Source of the DNA: Nostoc sp. NMS8
Lineage (GTDB): Bacteria > Cyanobacteriota > Cyanobacteriia > Cyanobacteriales > Nostocaceae
DNA: 64,000 nt
Assembly (NCBI RefSeq): GCF_017115045.1
Contig: NZ_JABXKK010000099.1
Coordinates: 62,001 to 126,000 of the forward strand
Direction: 5' to 3'
Shown: one piece after another, positions 53,203 through 62,007 of the stretch
How positions within the stretch are numbered: position 1 is the first letter of the stretch
Layout of the letters: every line of letters begins with the position of its first letter
Notes under the pieces: model-generated
The model's database searches: none
What the model was told of the DNA's origin: nothing
The model's input: the letters and a program-made list of their open reading frames with translations, nothing else
Translations under genes and position numbers: made by a program

Positions 53203-53811
53203 CTATCTCCAACGCCGATTTAATCGCAGTAAACTTTTTATCCTCTGACAAAATCTTTTTAGCAAAGGTCTAGGTTTTGATACATATCTAGGCGATCGCG
53301 ATACACGCGCAGCACCCGGATTTCTTAATTCTTCTATTTGTGCAGCTTTATTTAAATCAGAAGCGGCTCTATATTCGTATCCCAGTTGAGAACAAACTAG
53401 CCCCCGATACTTATATGCTTCAACATAGTAAGGATTGAGACGAATTGCGTGGGTAAAATCTGCGATCGCATCTTCATATCTTCCTTGAGTAGCATTCTCT
53501 ACCCCTAAAGTGTAGAAAGTTTCTGCATCCCAACGATTGACAGATATTTTTGGGGGATTTTTAGGCGAAGATGAAGAGGGATTTTCAGGAATGGGAGGCT
53601 CAGATGGACTTTCCGATTTGAGCTTGTTGTAAGCTGCATTGATTAATTTAATTTTTTCTTCAGCTTCCTGCTTTTGCTTTTGGTCAACAAAGCGATCGGG
53701 ATGCCAAATTTTTACCAGTTTACGGTAAGTTCGCTTTACCTGTGCTTGAGAGGCGCCGGATTCTAGCCCAAGAATTTCATAAGCATCATTGATATCGAAG
53801 CAATCGCGCAT
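53203..53811 (-). CDS. DnaJ-domain protein with TPR
   Basis: 202 residues. A J domain at about 8-68 includes the HPD motif (KIWHPDRF). A Pro/Ser linker follows, then at least two tetratricopeptide repeats (FYTLGVENATQGRYEDAIAD, YVEAYKYRGLVCSQLGYEYR). The C-terminal 40 residues are basic. It would recruit Hsp70 to a TPR-bound partner. The gene is divergent from tocopherol cyclase, with 25 bp between starts. Confidence 0.92.
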   Translation of the reverse strand: MRDCFDINDAYEILGLESGASQAQVKRTYRKLVKIWHPDRFVDQKQKQEAEEKIKLINAAYNKLKSESPSEPPIPENPSSSSPKNPPKISVNRWDAETFYTLGVENATQGRYEDAIADFTHAIRLNPYYVEAYKYRGLVCSQLGYEYRAASDLNKAAQIEELRNPGAARVSRSPRYVSKPRPLLKRFCQRIKSLLRLNRRWR

Positions 53812-53836
53812 ACTGAAAAAATCGGCAACTACATCT

Positions 53837-54925
53837 ATGTTAACTATTCCCGTAAATTCTCTCCAAACCCCTCATTCTGGTTATCACTGGGATGATAGTA
53901 GTCGCCGCTTCTTTGAAGGCTGGTATTACCGCGTTACGCTACCGGAAATTGGACAAACATTCGCCTTTATGTACTCCATTGAAGACCCCATCGGCGGTAA
54001 ACCTCACAGTGGCGGTGCTGCCCAAATCCTCGGCCCGGATGATGAATATTTATGTCGTACTTTCCCTGATGTGAAGAAATTTTGGGGTAGTCGGGATGTT
54101 TTGGGTTTAGGTCATTGGGGTAAAACAGATTTGCAAGTTTCTCCCTTATACCTTCTACCAGCGGAGTTTGAGCATCATGTTCAAGAAGGCTATCAAGCTA
54201 CAGCCACCTTGAATCAGGGAATAATTCGCGATCGCGCCACCAATAATTATTGCCGTTGGCAGTATGAAATTCAACCAGTATACGGTTGGGGAAATCAAAA
54301 TAGCATTCAGCAATCAACCGCAGGTTGGCTGTCATTCTTGCAGATTTTTGAACCAGGATGGCAAATTTTGATGGCTCACGGTTTAGCCAGCGGAAAAATT
54401 GACTGGAATGGTAAAATCTACGAATTCACCAACGCCCCAGCCTACGGCGAGAAAAATTGGGGTGGTGCTTTTCCGCAAAAATGGTTTTGGATAAATTGCA
54501 ATTGCTTTGCAGGCGAACCCGACTTAGCATTAACTGCTGGCGGTGGACGGCGGGGCGTGCTGTGGTGGATGGAATCTGTAGCGATGATTGGTTTGCACTA
54601 TCGAGGCAAGTTTTATGAATTCGTTCCTTGGAATTCCCAAGTAGATTGGGAAATTCAGCCTTGGGGTAGATGGCAAATGAAAGCCAGTAACTCCAATTAC
54701 GAAATTGAATTGACAGGAACCACCCATCTACCTGGTAAACCTTTACGTGCGCCCACAGCAGAAGGTTTAAAATACTGTTGCCGAGACACCATGCAAGGAA
54801 AACTAAATTTAGAATTACGAGAACTAAATGGCAGAAAATCTAAAATAATTCTCAAAGCAGAAAGTCTTTTGTGTGGTTTAGAAGTAGGCGGCGGTTCTTG
54901 GGATAATTGTTGGCAATCTCGCTGA
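53837..54925 (+). CDS. Tocopherol cyclase
   Basis: Forms the chromanol ring in vitamin E synthesis. 362 residues from the ATG at 53837, matching the typical cyanobacterial length of about 363; an earlier ATG at 53789 would extend into the DnaJ gene region. The start HSGYHWDDSSRRFFEGWYYR is diagnostic, as are GAAQILGPDDEYL and the late EVGGGSW. It acts at the thylakoid or plasma membrane interface on phytyl quinol. Neighbouring genes offer no pathway partners. Confidence 0.93.
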   Translation: MLTIPVNSLQTPHSGYHWDDSSRRFFEGWYYRVTLPEIGQTFAFMYSIEDPIGGKPHSGGAAQILGPDDEYLCRTFPDVKKFWGSRDVLGLGHWGKTDLQVSPLYLLPAEFEHHVQEGYQATATLNQGIIRDRATNNYCRWQYEIQPVYGWGNQNSIQQSTAGWLSFLQIFEPGWQILMAHGLASGKIDWNGKIYEFTNAPAYGEKNWGGAFPQKWFWINCNCFAGEPDLALTAGGGRRGVLWWMESVAMIGLHYRGKFYEFVPWNSQVDWEIQPWGRWQMKASNSNYEIELTGTTHLPGKPLRAPTAEGLKYCCRDTMQGKLNLELRELNGRKSKIILKAESLLCGLEVGGGSWDNCWQSR

Positions 54926-54958
54926 AACTACTGCTATAATTATATATGCTTCACAGTT

Positions 54959-55032
54959 GGGGTTGTAGCTCAGTTGGATAGAGCGGACGCCTCCTAAGCG
55001 TCAGGTCGTGCGTTCAAGTCGCACCAGTCCCG
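54959..55032 (+). tRNA. trnR-CCU: tRNA-Arg (CCT)
   Basis: A full cloverleaf folds: acceptor GGGGTTG with CAGTCCC (two G-U pairs), D arm GCTC...GAGC (54968-54984), anticodon arm GACGC-CTCCTAA-GCGTC with anticodon CCT at 54993-54995, a 5-nt variable loop, and T arm GTGCG-TTCAAGT-CGCAC. The discriminator base is G; CCA is not encoded. It begins 34 bp after the tocopherol cyclase stop. Confidence 0.95.
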
Positions 55033-55052
55033 TTGTCTTCAGGCAATTTATA

Positions 55053-55128
55053 TATATAGCAGTTGTGGGGTAGCATAAGCAACTGTGCTACCTACCTTGT
55101 TCATCATAGAAATGAGAAGCACTATATA
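55053..55128. repeat. TATATAGC-ended inverted repeat
   Basis: TATATAGCAGTT and the distal AATGAGAAGCACTATATA form imperfect inverted ends around the inner palindrome GGTAGCA/TGCTACC. The ends resemble the 6063-6171 element. Confidence 0.5.
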
Positions 55129-55147
55129 AAGTGGTTAAAACCTTTTG

Positions 55148-55330
55148 ATGAATCGTCCGAGACAGGTTAGGATAATCCATCAATTAGAGGAAAAACTTCA
55201 AGCACGCTTAATCGCGTTGCAACACAAGAATCAACCAAATTTATATTTGGGCAGATTCTTTGGAAGTTTGCTACTCTACTATCAATTGTTTTTTCTTCTA
55301 GTCAGAGAAAATATTGAACTGAGTAAATAA
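55148..55330 (+). CDS. Small hypothetical protein
   Basis: 60 residues from the ATG at 55148 (MNRPRQVRIIHQLEEKL). A basic amphipathic helix precedes a hydrophobic run (SLLLYYQLFFLLV), so it is probably membrane-associated. It ends 12 bp before the YdcF-family gene and likely shares its transcript. No family is recognised. Confidence 0.55.
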   Translation: MNRPRQVRIIHQLEEKLQARLIALQHKNQPNLYLGRFFGSLLLYYQLFFLLVRENIELSK

Positions 55331-55342
55331 AGTTATTGAGCC

Positions 55343-55912
55343 TTGAATAAGCTAATCTTTACGGGTAAATCTTTTCGCTTTACGGCTTTTGCCCTACCGC
55401 TAATCATCTGGTGGGGATACAAAGAAGTACAAAACCAATTTGTGCAGCCGCAAGCAGTTGTAGTGTTGGGTGGTTCAACGAAACATTTAGAGCGAGAGAA
55501 GTTTACAGCAAAATTCGTTCGCGAGCATCCAAATATACCGATTTGGATTACAGGCGGTAGTCCACGTACATACACTCAACGAGTGTTTACCAAAGCTGGT
55601 GTCGATCCTAAACGTTTACACTTGGATTACGAAGCAGTAGATACAGTTACTAATTTTACTACGTTGGTGGATGATTTGCAACGTCGCGGTATCAAGAGCG
55701 TTTATTTGATTACTTCAGACTTCCACATGCGCCGCGCCTGTGTCATCGGCGAAATTATTTTGGGTAGTCGGGGTATTTATTTAAAACCTGTGCCAGTTCC
55801 TTCAGAAAAACCTCCTGAATCTATCGAAAAATCTGTTCGCGATGGGGCGAGAGCGATACTTTGGTTAGCGACTGGTTACACAGGTGTAGATGCCGCTAAA
55901 AATAAACGGTAA
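55343..55912 (+). CDS. YdcF/DUF218-family protein
   Basis: 189 residues from a TTG start. One N-terminal transmembrane segment (FRFTAFALPLIIWWG) anchors a DUF218 domain: AVVVLGGSTKHLEREKFTA, WITGGSPRTYTQR, VTNFTTLVDDLQRRGIKSV, LITSDFHMRRA. Family members such as SanA and ElyC act in envelope homeostasis. The cyanobacterial role is unknown. Confidence 0.9.
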   Translation: MNKLIFTGKSFRFTAFALPLIIWWGYKEVQNQFVQPQAVVVLGGSTKHLEREKFTAKFVREHPNIPIWITGGSPRTYTQRVFTKAGVDPKRLHLDYEAVDTVTNFTTLVDDLQRRGIKSVYLITSDFHMRRACVIGEIILGSRGIYLKPVPVPSEKPPESIEKSVRDGARAILWLATGYTGVDAAKNKR

Positions 55913-56089
55913 ATCAAATCAATTTTGGATTTTGGATTTGAAAATCTTCTGAATCTTAATATTTATCGCTTTAAAACGATGCAAAATATTCCAATTTGGT
56001 GGCATTTAGGGAAATTTGGATGATTTTGACCTAAGTAAAGACAAGCAAAGAAAGAGAATATAGCATTAATAAATTATTCGTGAAAAATT

Positions 56090-56123
56090 AGATTCCCGAC
56101 TTTTTTAAAGAAGTCGGGGATCT
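56090..56123. repeat. AGATTCCCGACTT inverted repeat, second copy
   Basis: AGATTCCCGACTT and AAGTCGGGGATCT form a stem with one mismatch. Matches 6175-6207. It lies in the 457-bp gap before guaB3; the rest of that gap is AT-rich without a visible gene. Confidence 0.65.
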
Positions 56124-56369
56124 GGAAACTACGAATTTTCACAAATTCAGATAGGATTGCTATAATGTCAAAATTATTAGCATCAACTTAGTCAAACAAA
56201 TAAACAACTTTTCCTCATTTGCTTCCTTGGTGTGTATTTTGTATCCACCAAAGTTTTGAGATGCAACTTAGACAGTTCGGAAATGTCTAGTGTAGTTCAG
56301 GAAAAAAACACTCCAACTCCCCCCACAATTTGATACCCTAGCTTAAACAGATTTGAGAAAATTTAAAGC

Positions 56370-57533
56370 GTGGAAATTCAACTTGGGCGGGGAAAAACAG
56401 CTCGCAGAGCTTACGGAATAGATGAAATTGCTCTAGCCCCTGGTAACAGAACACTAGACCCTAGTTTGGCAGATACTAAGTGGCGTATTGGTAATATTGA
56501 GCGAGAAATCCCGATAATTGCCAGTGCAATGGATGGTGTCGTAGATGTTCGTATGGCTGTACGTTTGTCACAGTTAGGAGCATTAGGAGTCCTCAATTTA
56601 GAGGGGATTCAAACTCGCTATGCTGACCCAGAGCCAATATTAGATCGAATTACCTCTGTAGGTAAAGATGAATTTGTTGCCTTGATGCAAGAACTCTATG
56701 CCGAACCAATAAAGCCGGAATTAATTGAACAACGTATTCAGGAAATTAAACAACAAGGTGCTATTGCAGCGGTAAGTGCAACTCCAGCCGGTGCAAGTAA
56801 ATACGGTGAGGCGGTGGCAAAAGCTGGGGCCGATTTATTTTTTGTCCAAGCTACAGTCGTTTCTACTGCACATCTTTCACCAGAGTCTTTAGTACCACTT
56901 GATTTAGCAGAATTTTGCCGTTCCATGCCCATCCCTGTGGTGTTGGGGAATTGCGTAACTTACGAAGTTACCTTGAATTTGTTGAAAGCTGGGGCAGCTG
57001 GGGTACTAGTGGGAATTGGGCCAGGTGCGGCTTGTACTTCTCGTGGGGTGTTAGGTGTGGGTGTGCCACAAGCAACTGCGATCGCAGACTGTGCCGCAGC
57101 ACGAGATGATTACTACAACGAAACTGGTAACTATATCCCCATTATTGCTGATGGCGGTTTAATCACTGGCGGCGACATTTGCAAATGCATCGCCTGTGGT
57201 GCCGATGGTGTGATGATTGGTTCCCCCTTTGCGAGAGCCACAGAAGCCCCAGGACGGGGCTATCATTGGGGTATGGCGACTCCCAGCCCCGTCTTGCCCC
57301 GTGGCACCCGCATTCGCGTCGCCACCACTGGCAGCCTAGAGCAAATACTCATTGGCCCAGCAGGACTAGATGATGGTACACACAACCTTGTAGGAGCCTT
57401 AAAGACGAGCATGGGTACTTTAGGAGCGAAAAATATTAAAGAAATGCAGCAAGTCGAAGTTGTGATTGCGCCTTCTTTATTAACGGAGGGTAAAGTTTAC
57501 CAAAAAGCTCAACAATTAGGTATGGGTAAGTAG
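56370..57533 (+). CDS. GuaB3-family IMP dehydrogenase-related protein
   Basis: 387 residues from a GTG start; the opening MEIQLGRGKTARRAYGIDEI is the GuaB3-family signature. It is a TIM-barrel of the IMPDH/GMPR superfamily without the CBS domains found in housekeeping GuaB. The catalytic-loop Cys is in GAACTSRGVLGVG, and IMP-binding motifs IADGGLITGGDICK are present. Whether it makes XMP or is a regulatory paralog is debated for this family. The Yfr1 sRNA and trxA follow, an order conserved in cyanobacteria. Confidence 0.92.
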   Translation: MEIQLGRGKTARRAYGIDEIALAPGNRTLDPSLADTKWRIGNIEREIPIIASAMDGVVDVRMAVRLSQLGALGVLNLEGIQTRYADPEPILDRITSVGKDEFVALMQELYAEPIKPELIEQRIQEIKQQGAIAAVSATPAGASKYGEAVAKAGADLFFVQATVVSTAHLSPESLVPLDLAEFCRSMPIPVVLGNCVTYEVTLNLLKAGAAGVLVGIGPGAACTSRGVLGVGVPQATAIADCAAARDDYYNETGNYIPIIADGGLITGGDICKCIACGADGVMIGSPFARATEAPGRGYHWGMATPSPVLPRGTRIRVATTGSLEQILIGPAGLDDGTHNLVGALKTSMGTLGAKNIKEMQQVEVVIAPSLLTEGKVYQKAQQLGMGK

Positions 57534-57673
57534 AGGGAGTGGGAAGATGAGGGAGATAGGGAAGAAATAATTAATTCCCAATCCCCAGTCCCCAATTCCC
57601 CAATTCTTCAATAAATTTTTCCAGCCCCCAAACAATTGCTGGAAAAATCCGATATGTCACCTACAATGGAGAT

Positions 57674-57742
57674 AGCGGAGACGCATGTTTCCGTTCACTC
57701 CTCACACCACACTCCGCCCGGACTATTGTCCGGGCGGTTCCT
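57674..57742 (+). ncRNA. yfr1: Yfr1 small regulatory RNA
   Basis: The hallmark single-stranded motif ACTCCTCACAC lies at 57697-57707. It is flanked by a 5' stem CGGAGAC/GTTTCCG (57676-57690 region, tetraloop GCAT) and a 3' terminator stem CCGCCCGGAC/GTCCGGGCGG (57714-57723 and 57728-57737). The location between the guaB gene and trxA matches the known cyanobacterial locus. Yfr1 pairs with mRNAs through the UCCU-rich loop, known to affect outer-membrane and other targets. The 5' end is an estimate. Confidence 0.92.
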
Positions 57743-57862
57743 TATGTTTGTAAATAAATTCTAGAGCTTCTTTGCAAATGTACATCCTCTACTCCCAAGC
57801 TGAGGTTTTTGCTATGGTAGAATTTTCACCAAGCTCAGATATTATTGGCGAAGGTTTTAGGC

Positions 57863-58186
57863 ATGTCAGCAGCCGCACAAGTTACCGATTCTAGTTTTAA
57901 GCAAGAAGTACTCGAAAGCGATGTACCTGTTTTAGTGGATTTTTGGGCACCCTGGTGCGGACCATGCCGTATGGTAGCTCCTGTTGTGGATGAAATTTCC
58001 GAACAGTACAAAGGTCAAATAAAGGTCGTAAAAGTCAACACAGATGAAAATCCTCAAGTTGCTAGTCAGTACGGCATCCGTAGTATTCCCACGCTAATGA
58101 TTTTTAAGGGTGGACAAAAAGTCGATATGGTGGTCGGCGCCGTGCCTAAAACTACATTAGCTTCCACTCTCGAAAAGCATCTTTGA
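57863..58186 (+). CDS. trxA: Thioredoxin
   Basis: 107 residues from the ATG at 57863, the standard m-type thioredoxin length; an in-frame TTG 18 nt upstream is not needed. The redox site is WCGPC at 31-35 with the cis-Pro in IRSIPTLMIF. It reduces disulfides of many enzymes with electrons from ferredoxin- or NADPH-thioredoxin reductase. Its 5' region contains the end of Yfr1. Confidence 0.97.
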   Translation: MSAAAQVTDSSFKQEVLESDVPVLVDFWAPWCGPCRMVAPVVDEISEQYKGQIKVVKVNTDENPQVASQYGIRSIPTLMIFKGGQKVDMVVGAVPKTTLASTLEKHL

Positions 58187-58812
58187 AACTCAATCGGCAA
58201 TAAAATCCTCTTGAGTTATCCATTTTTTTCTAACTTTAAGTTAATTTTTATAAACAAGTTTGAGAGACGCCAATTCCTCGTTTCTCAGACTTGTTTACAT
58301 TTGTATCCAGTTTCAGAAGATTTTTAGGAGTCCTCTACCTCAAAAACAATTCCCTAATTTCTGCACTACCAATTTTTATAGGCTAGTACCTACCGCAAGG
58401 CGGAAGTCAAAAGTCAAAAGAATTGTATTCCAAGCGGGGTAAGCTTTGGATTCAACATTCAAAATTAACAATCCTATAAAGAAAAAATTTATACCAATTT
58501 GAAAAATTATTGCGACAGATGAATTCAGACTAAGCCAGGGCATCAAGACGATTTCCATCCAAAATGGTGTTTAGTTGCTCTGTAAATACAGAAATATTCA
58601 CACTAGACAGCTTTTATCAGGGTTTGATCACAACCTAATTGCAATCTTGCTCAGTTTGCCACGCCACTAGAGACAGATTAAAATTACCAATAAAACAAGT
58701 CTGTTAGAGAAAATCAACAGTGATGTATTTCTAATTAAGTTCCACAGATGTTGAAGTAGCGATATATTTTGATAATCTATCTTGCATAAATCAACTGTTC
58801 GTTGTTGAATCT
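58187..58812. other. 626-bp gap without a supported gene
   Basis: AT-rich DNA between trxA and the amidase gene. It holds a weak hairpin near 58262-58290, a TAGTACC...GCAAGGCGGAAGTC tract like the one near 8430, and tandem AAGTCAA units. A minus-strand frame (NISVFTEQLNTILDGNRLDA region, about 58560) has no proper start. Confidence 0.5.
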
Positions 58813-59625
58813 ATGAAGTCTTATTTAGCCGCCGCTATTCAATTGACCAGTGTGCCCGATTTACAGAAAAATTTGGTACAGGCAGAAGAATTAATAGAGC
58901 TTGCCGTGCGTCAAGGTGCTGAATTGGTGAGTTTGCCAGAAAACTTTTCCTATATGGGAGAAGAAAAAGATAAACTCGCACAAGGAAATGCGATCGCTCT
59001 TGAAAGTGAAAAATTTCTCAAAAAAATGGCCCAACGCTTTCAAATTACGATCTTGGGCGGCAGCTTTCCACTTCCGGTAGATAATACAGGCAAAGTTCAT
59101 AACACTACTCTACTTATCGATCCCAGCGGTGAAGAACTTGCGCGCTACTACAAAGTACACTTATTTGATGTTGATGTCCCCGACGGCAACACCTATCGCG
59201 AATCCAGCACGGTTGTGGCTGGTACGCAACTACCCCCCGTCTATTTTTCAGAAAAACTCGGTAATCTAGGGCTTTCTATTTGTTATGATGTCCGCTTCCC
59301 GGAACTGTATCGTCATCTGGCAGATAAGGGAGCCGATGTTATCTTTATTCCCGCCGCTTTTACCGCCTTTACAGGCAAAGACCACTGGCAAGTACTACTA
59401 CAAGCCAGAGCCATCGAAAATACCGCCTACGTCATTGCTCCTGCCCAAACGGGAAATAACTACAGCCGTCGTCTAACCCACGGCCACGCCGTCATTATTG
59501 ACCCTTGGGGTGTAATTTTAGCCGATGCTGGAGAAAAACCGGGAATTGCGATCGCAGAAATCAAGCCCACTAGGCTAGAACAAGTCCGCCGTCAAATGCC
59601 CTCTTTACAGCATCGGGTGTTTTAG
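58813..59625 (+). CDS. Carbon-nitrogen hydrolase (Nit1/NIT-type)
   Basis: 270 residues of the nitrilase superfamily. The catalytic triad is intact: Glu43 in SLPENFSY, Lys114 in YYKVHLFDV and Cys157 in SICYDVRFPELYR. The close resemblance of LFDVDVPDG and the C-terminal HGHAVIIDPWG to Nit1 suggests deaminated-glutathione amidase, a metabolite-repair enzyme. Substrate is by family inference. Confidence 0.92.
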   Translation: MKSYLAAAIQLTSVPDLQKNLVQAEELIELAVRQGAELVSLPENFSYMGEEKDKLAQGNAIALESEKFLKKMAQRFQITILGGSFPLPVDNTGKVHNTTLLIDPSGEELARYYKVHLFDVDVPDGNTYRESSTVVAGTQLPPVYFSEKLGNLGLSICYDVRFPELYRHLADKGADVIFIPAAFTAFTGKDHWQVLLQARAIENTAYVIAPAQTGNNYSRRLTHGHAVIIDPWGVILADAGEKPGIAIAEIKPTRLEQVRRQMPSLQHRVF

Positions 59626-59639
59626 GGACTGGGGAAGAA

Positions 59640-59695
59640 GCAGGGGGCAGGGAGCAGGGGAGCAGGGAGCAGGGGAGCAAGGGAGCAAGGGAGAA
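59640..59695. repeat. STRR (GGGAGCA units)
   Basis: Seven or so tandem copies of GGGAGCA and GGGGAGCA follow the amidase stop closely. This is the same heptamer family (reverse complement TGCTCCC) found inside the beta-barrel gene. Confidence 0.75.
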
Positions 59696-59921
59696 GAGTT
59701 TATCCCCTCCGCACCCTGCACCCCGCCCCTCTGCCTCTATTTCAATGCCCAATGCCCTTTACCTGCACTGATTATTTCTTGCGGATGGCTTTTTAGTAGA
59801 TGATTGATTTGCAAAAACAGCCTCCAAGTCAGGATACGTAACCTAAAATGAGCAGTGATGACAAATACCCCTAAATATTCCTGCTATTTTTCATCCGCAT
59901 AAGTAAGTTTTAATTTTTTGT

Positions 59922-60977
59922 ATGATTTCGCTCTCTCCGATTCTCCAAGCTAGACTCTCCCAACCCTTAAAGATTGGCTCATTCGAGGTAAAAAGTCGGG
60001 TTTTCCAGTCGCCTCTATCTGGAGTGACAGATATGGTGTTTCGCCGTATCGTGCGTCGCTATGCCCCAGATTCAATGATGTATACCGAAATGGTAAATGC
60101 TACGGGGTTGCATTATGTCAAGCAATTACCCAAAATCATGGAGGTAGACCCTAACGAACGCCCAATTAGCGTTCAACTATTTGATTGTCGTCCAGATTTC
60201 TTAGCAGAAGCAGCAATCAAGGCAGTTGCCGAAGGTGCTGATACTGTTGATATTAATATGGGTTGTCCGGTAAATAAAATCACTAAAAATGGTGGCGGTT
60301 CTTCGTTGTTGCGGCAACCAGAAGTAGCAGAAACAATTGTGCGGGAAGTGGTAAAAGCTGTTGATGTCCCTGTGACAGTAAAAACCCGTATTGGCTGGAA
60401 TGATCACGAAATTACGATTCTCGACTTTGCCAAGCGGATGGAAGATGCCGGGGCAAAAATGATTACAGTACATGGACGCACTCGCGCCCAAGGGTACAAC
60501 GGTAATGCCCGTTGGGAATGGATTACCCGTGTCAAAGAAGTGCTTTCTATTCCAGTGATTGGGAACGGAGATATTTTTTCTGTTGAAGCGGCGGTGAAAT
60601 GTTTAGAACAGACTGGCGCTGATGGCGTTATGTGTTCCCGTGGGACTTTGGGTTATCCGTTTTTGGTGGGAGAAATCGATCACTTCCTGAAAACTGGGGA
60701 AATGTTACCGAAACCTACGCCAATTCAGCGTTTGGAATGTGCAAGAGATCATTTACAAGCCTTGTGGGAATATAAAGGCGATCGCGGTGTCCGTCAAGCC
60801 CGTAAACACATGACTTGGTATGCTAAGGGTTTTGTTGGTGCTGCCGAACTTCGAGGACAGCTAAGTTTAGTTGAAAAAGTAGATCAGGGTTTGGCAATGA
60901 TTGACCAAGCAATTGAAAAATTGGCTAATGGTTATGAACTTGAAGAAGAACCACAAGGTAGTTTGGCAATGCTTTAA
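59922..60977 (+). CDS. tRNA-dihydrouridine synthase
   Basis: 351 residues, an FMN-dependent TIM-barrel enzyme that reduces uridines in tRNA D-loops. Hallmarks: SPLSGVTDMVFRRIVRRY near residue 30, DINMGCPVNKITKNGGGSSL with the catalytic Cys, MITVHGRTRAQGY and the phosphate-binding VIGNGDIFSVEAA, then DGVMCSRGTLGYP. It is closest in appearance to the DusB/NifR3 type. Starts with ATG and ends 17 bp from the convergent channel gene. Confidence 0.93.
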   Translation: MISLSPILQARLSQPLKIGSFEVKSRVFQSPLSGVTDMVFRRIVRRYAPDSMMYTEMVNATGLHYVKQLPKIMEVDPNERPISVQLFDCRPDFLAEAAIKAVAEGADTVDINMGCPVNKITKNGGGSSLLRQPEVAETIVREVVKAVDVPVTVKTRIGWNDHEITILDFAKRMEDAGAKMITVHGRTRAQGYNGNARWEWITRVKEVLSIPVIGNGDIFSVEAAVKCLEQTGADGVMCSRGTLGYPFLVGEIDHFLKTGEMLPKPTPIQRLECARDHLQALWEYKGDRGVRQARKHMTWYAKGFVGAAELRGQLSLVEKVDQGLAMIDQAIEKLANGYELEEEPQGSLAML

Positions 60978-60994
60978 AATAATTCGTAATTAGT

Positions 60995-61570
60995 TTAGGA
61001 AGTGAGAGTCTTCTCAATGCGACGATCTGGAATAAGCCAGATGATTGCCACTAAAACGTAAAATGCACAGGCCAGCCATGAGTTTACAAAGGCAAGTGGA
61101 ATTGCCACAGCATAGAAAACTACTGATACTTTCCCTTTGAAGTCATCACCGATTGCGATCGCTAGAGTTGAATCCTTACCCTGGTGAGAAACGAGGGCAC
61201 GGCTAAGAATGTAGTAGGCGATCGCAGCCAACAACAAGACCGTACCATAGAGGGCAACTGGCACGGCGGCAAAGTGATTCTCGCCCATCCAGCCAGTGAC
61301 GAAGGGGATTAGCGACAACCAAAACAGCAGATGCAGATTCGCCCAAAGTATACGCCCATTAACCTGTCGGACTGCTTGTAATAGGTGATGGTGATTGTTC
61401 CAGTAGATGCCAATATAAATAAAACTCAGCACATAGCCGAGAAATACCGGGATTAGCGGACGCAGCGCAGCTAAATCAAACCCATGCGGCACTTTGATTT
61501 CCAGCACCATAATGGTGATGATGATGGCAATCACCCCATCGCTGAATGCTTCTAATCTCCCTTTTCCCAT
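60995..61570 (-). CDS. TMEM175-like potassium channel (DUF1211)
   Basis: 191 residues with six or so hydrophobic segments. The first carries the family signature RLEAFSDGVIAIIITIMVLE, which lines the pore in bacterial TMEM175 channels. Bacterial members have one copy of this domain per protein and form tetramers. The C-terminus is short and basic. A cyanobacterial function has not been set. Confidence 0.92.
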   Translation of the reverse strand: MGKGRLEAFSDGVIAIIITIMVLEIKVPHGFDLAALRPLIPVFLGYVLSFIYIGIYWNNHHHLLQAVRQVNGRILWANLHLLFWLSLIPFVTGWMGENHFAAVPVALYGTVLLLAAIAYYILSRALVSHQGKDSTLAIAIGDDFKGKVSVVFYAVAIPLAFVNSWLACAFYVLVAIIWLIPDRRIEKTLTS

Positions 61571-61828
61571 GTACGCATTCCTTTTGTGTTTACTTGAGAG
61601 TAAGTTGTGACACTCTGTACTTTATCGTACCAAGTAGTTGCCGTTGATAAAGATTTTCTGCACTATGGCGCACTTTTTTTTAGGCTACTCCATACCCTGT
61701 GTCCACCATGAATCAATTCAAAATTCAAAATTAAATTAAGTGGAACGTAGTGAAACCCAACATCAACCCTCGATATTTCCGAACTCTTTTATGTTGACGT
61801 GTACTTAGTTTCTGGAATTATTTAAATA

Positions 61829-61921
61829 TCAATTGCTGCGGCTGAAAAATACAGCAGCTATCACAATTAAACCTAAAAGTGCTAAAGGAACCCAGAGATT
61901 AGGGAGATCGGACAAACTCAT
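61829..61921 (-). CDS. Candidate 30-residue membrane micro-protein
   Basis: ATG at 61921 preceded by GGAAG at good spacing, ending in TGA at 61829. The product starts MSLSDLPNLW and then has a single hydrophobic helix (VPLALLGLIVIAAVFFS) and a polar end RSN. It is the size and shape of small single-span subunits of photosynthetic or NDH complexes, but I cannot match it to a known one. It lies 86 bp downstream of hisS on the same strand; the opposite-strand 60-codon frame over it is an antisense shadow. Confidence 0.5.
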   Translation of the reverse strand: MSLSDLPNLWVPLALLGLIVIAAVFFSRSN

Positions 61922-62007
61922 AAAAGACTTCCAAATAAGTAAGGTGTATGAGGCGAAAGCTATAACGCATCGCAATAGACAGTCGCTACTCGATAAATCA
62001 GTTTTTT

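Noticed and set aside
58500..58640. A minus-strand frame reading NISVFTEQLNTILDGNRLDA
   Set aside because: It has no ATG, lies between in-frame stops and is only about 27 codons; probably chance, though it could be a remnant.
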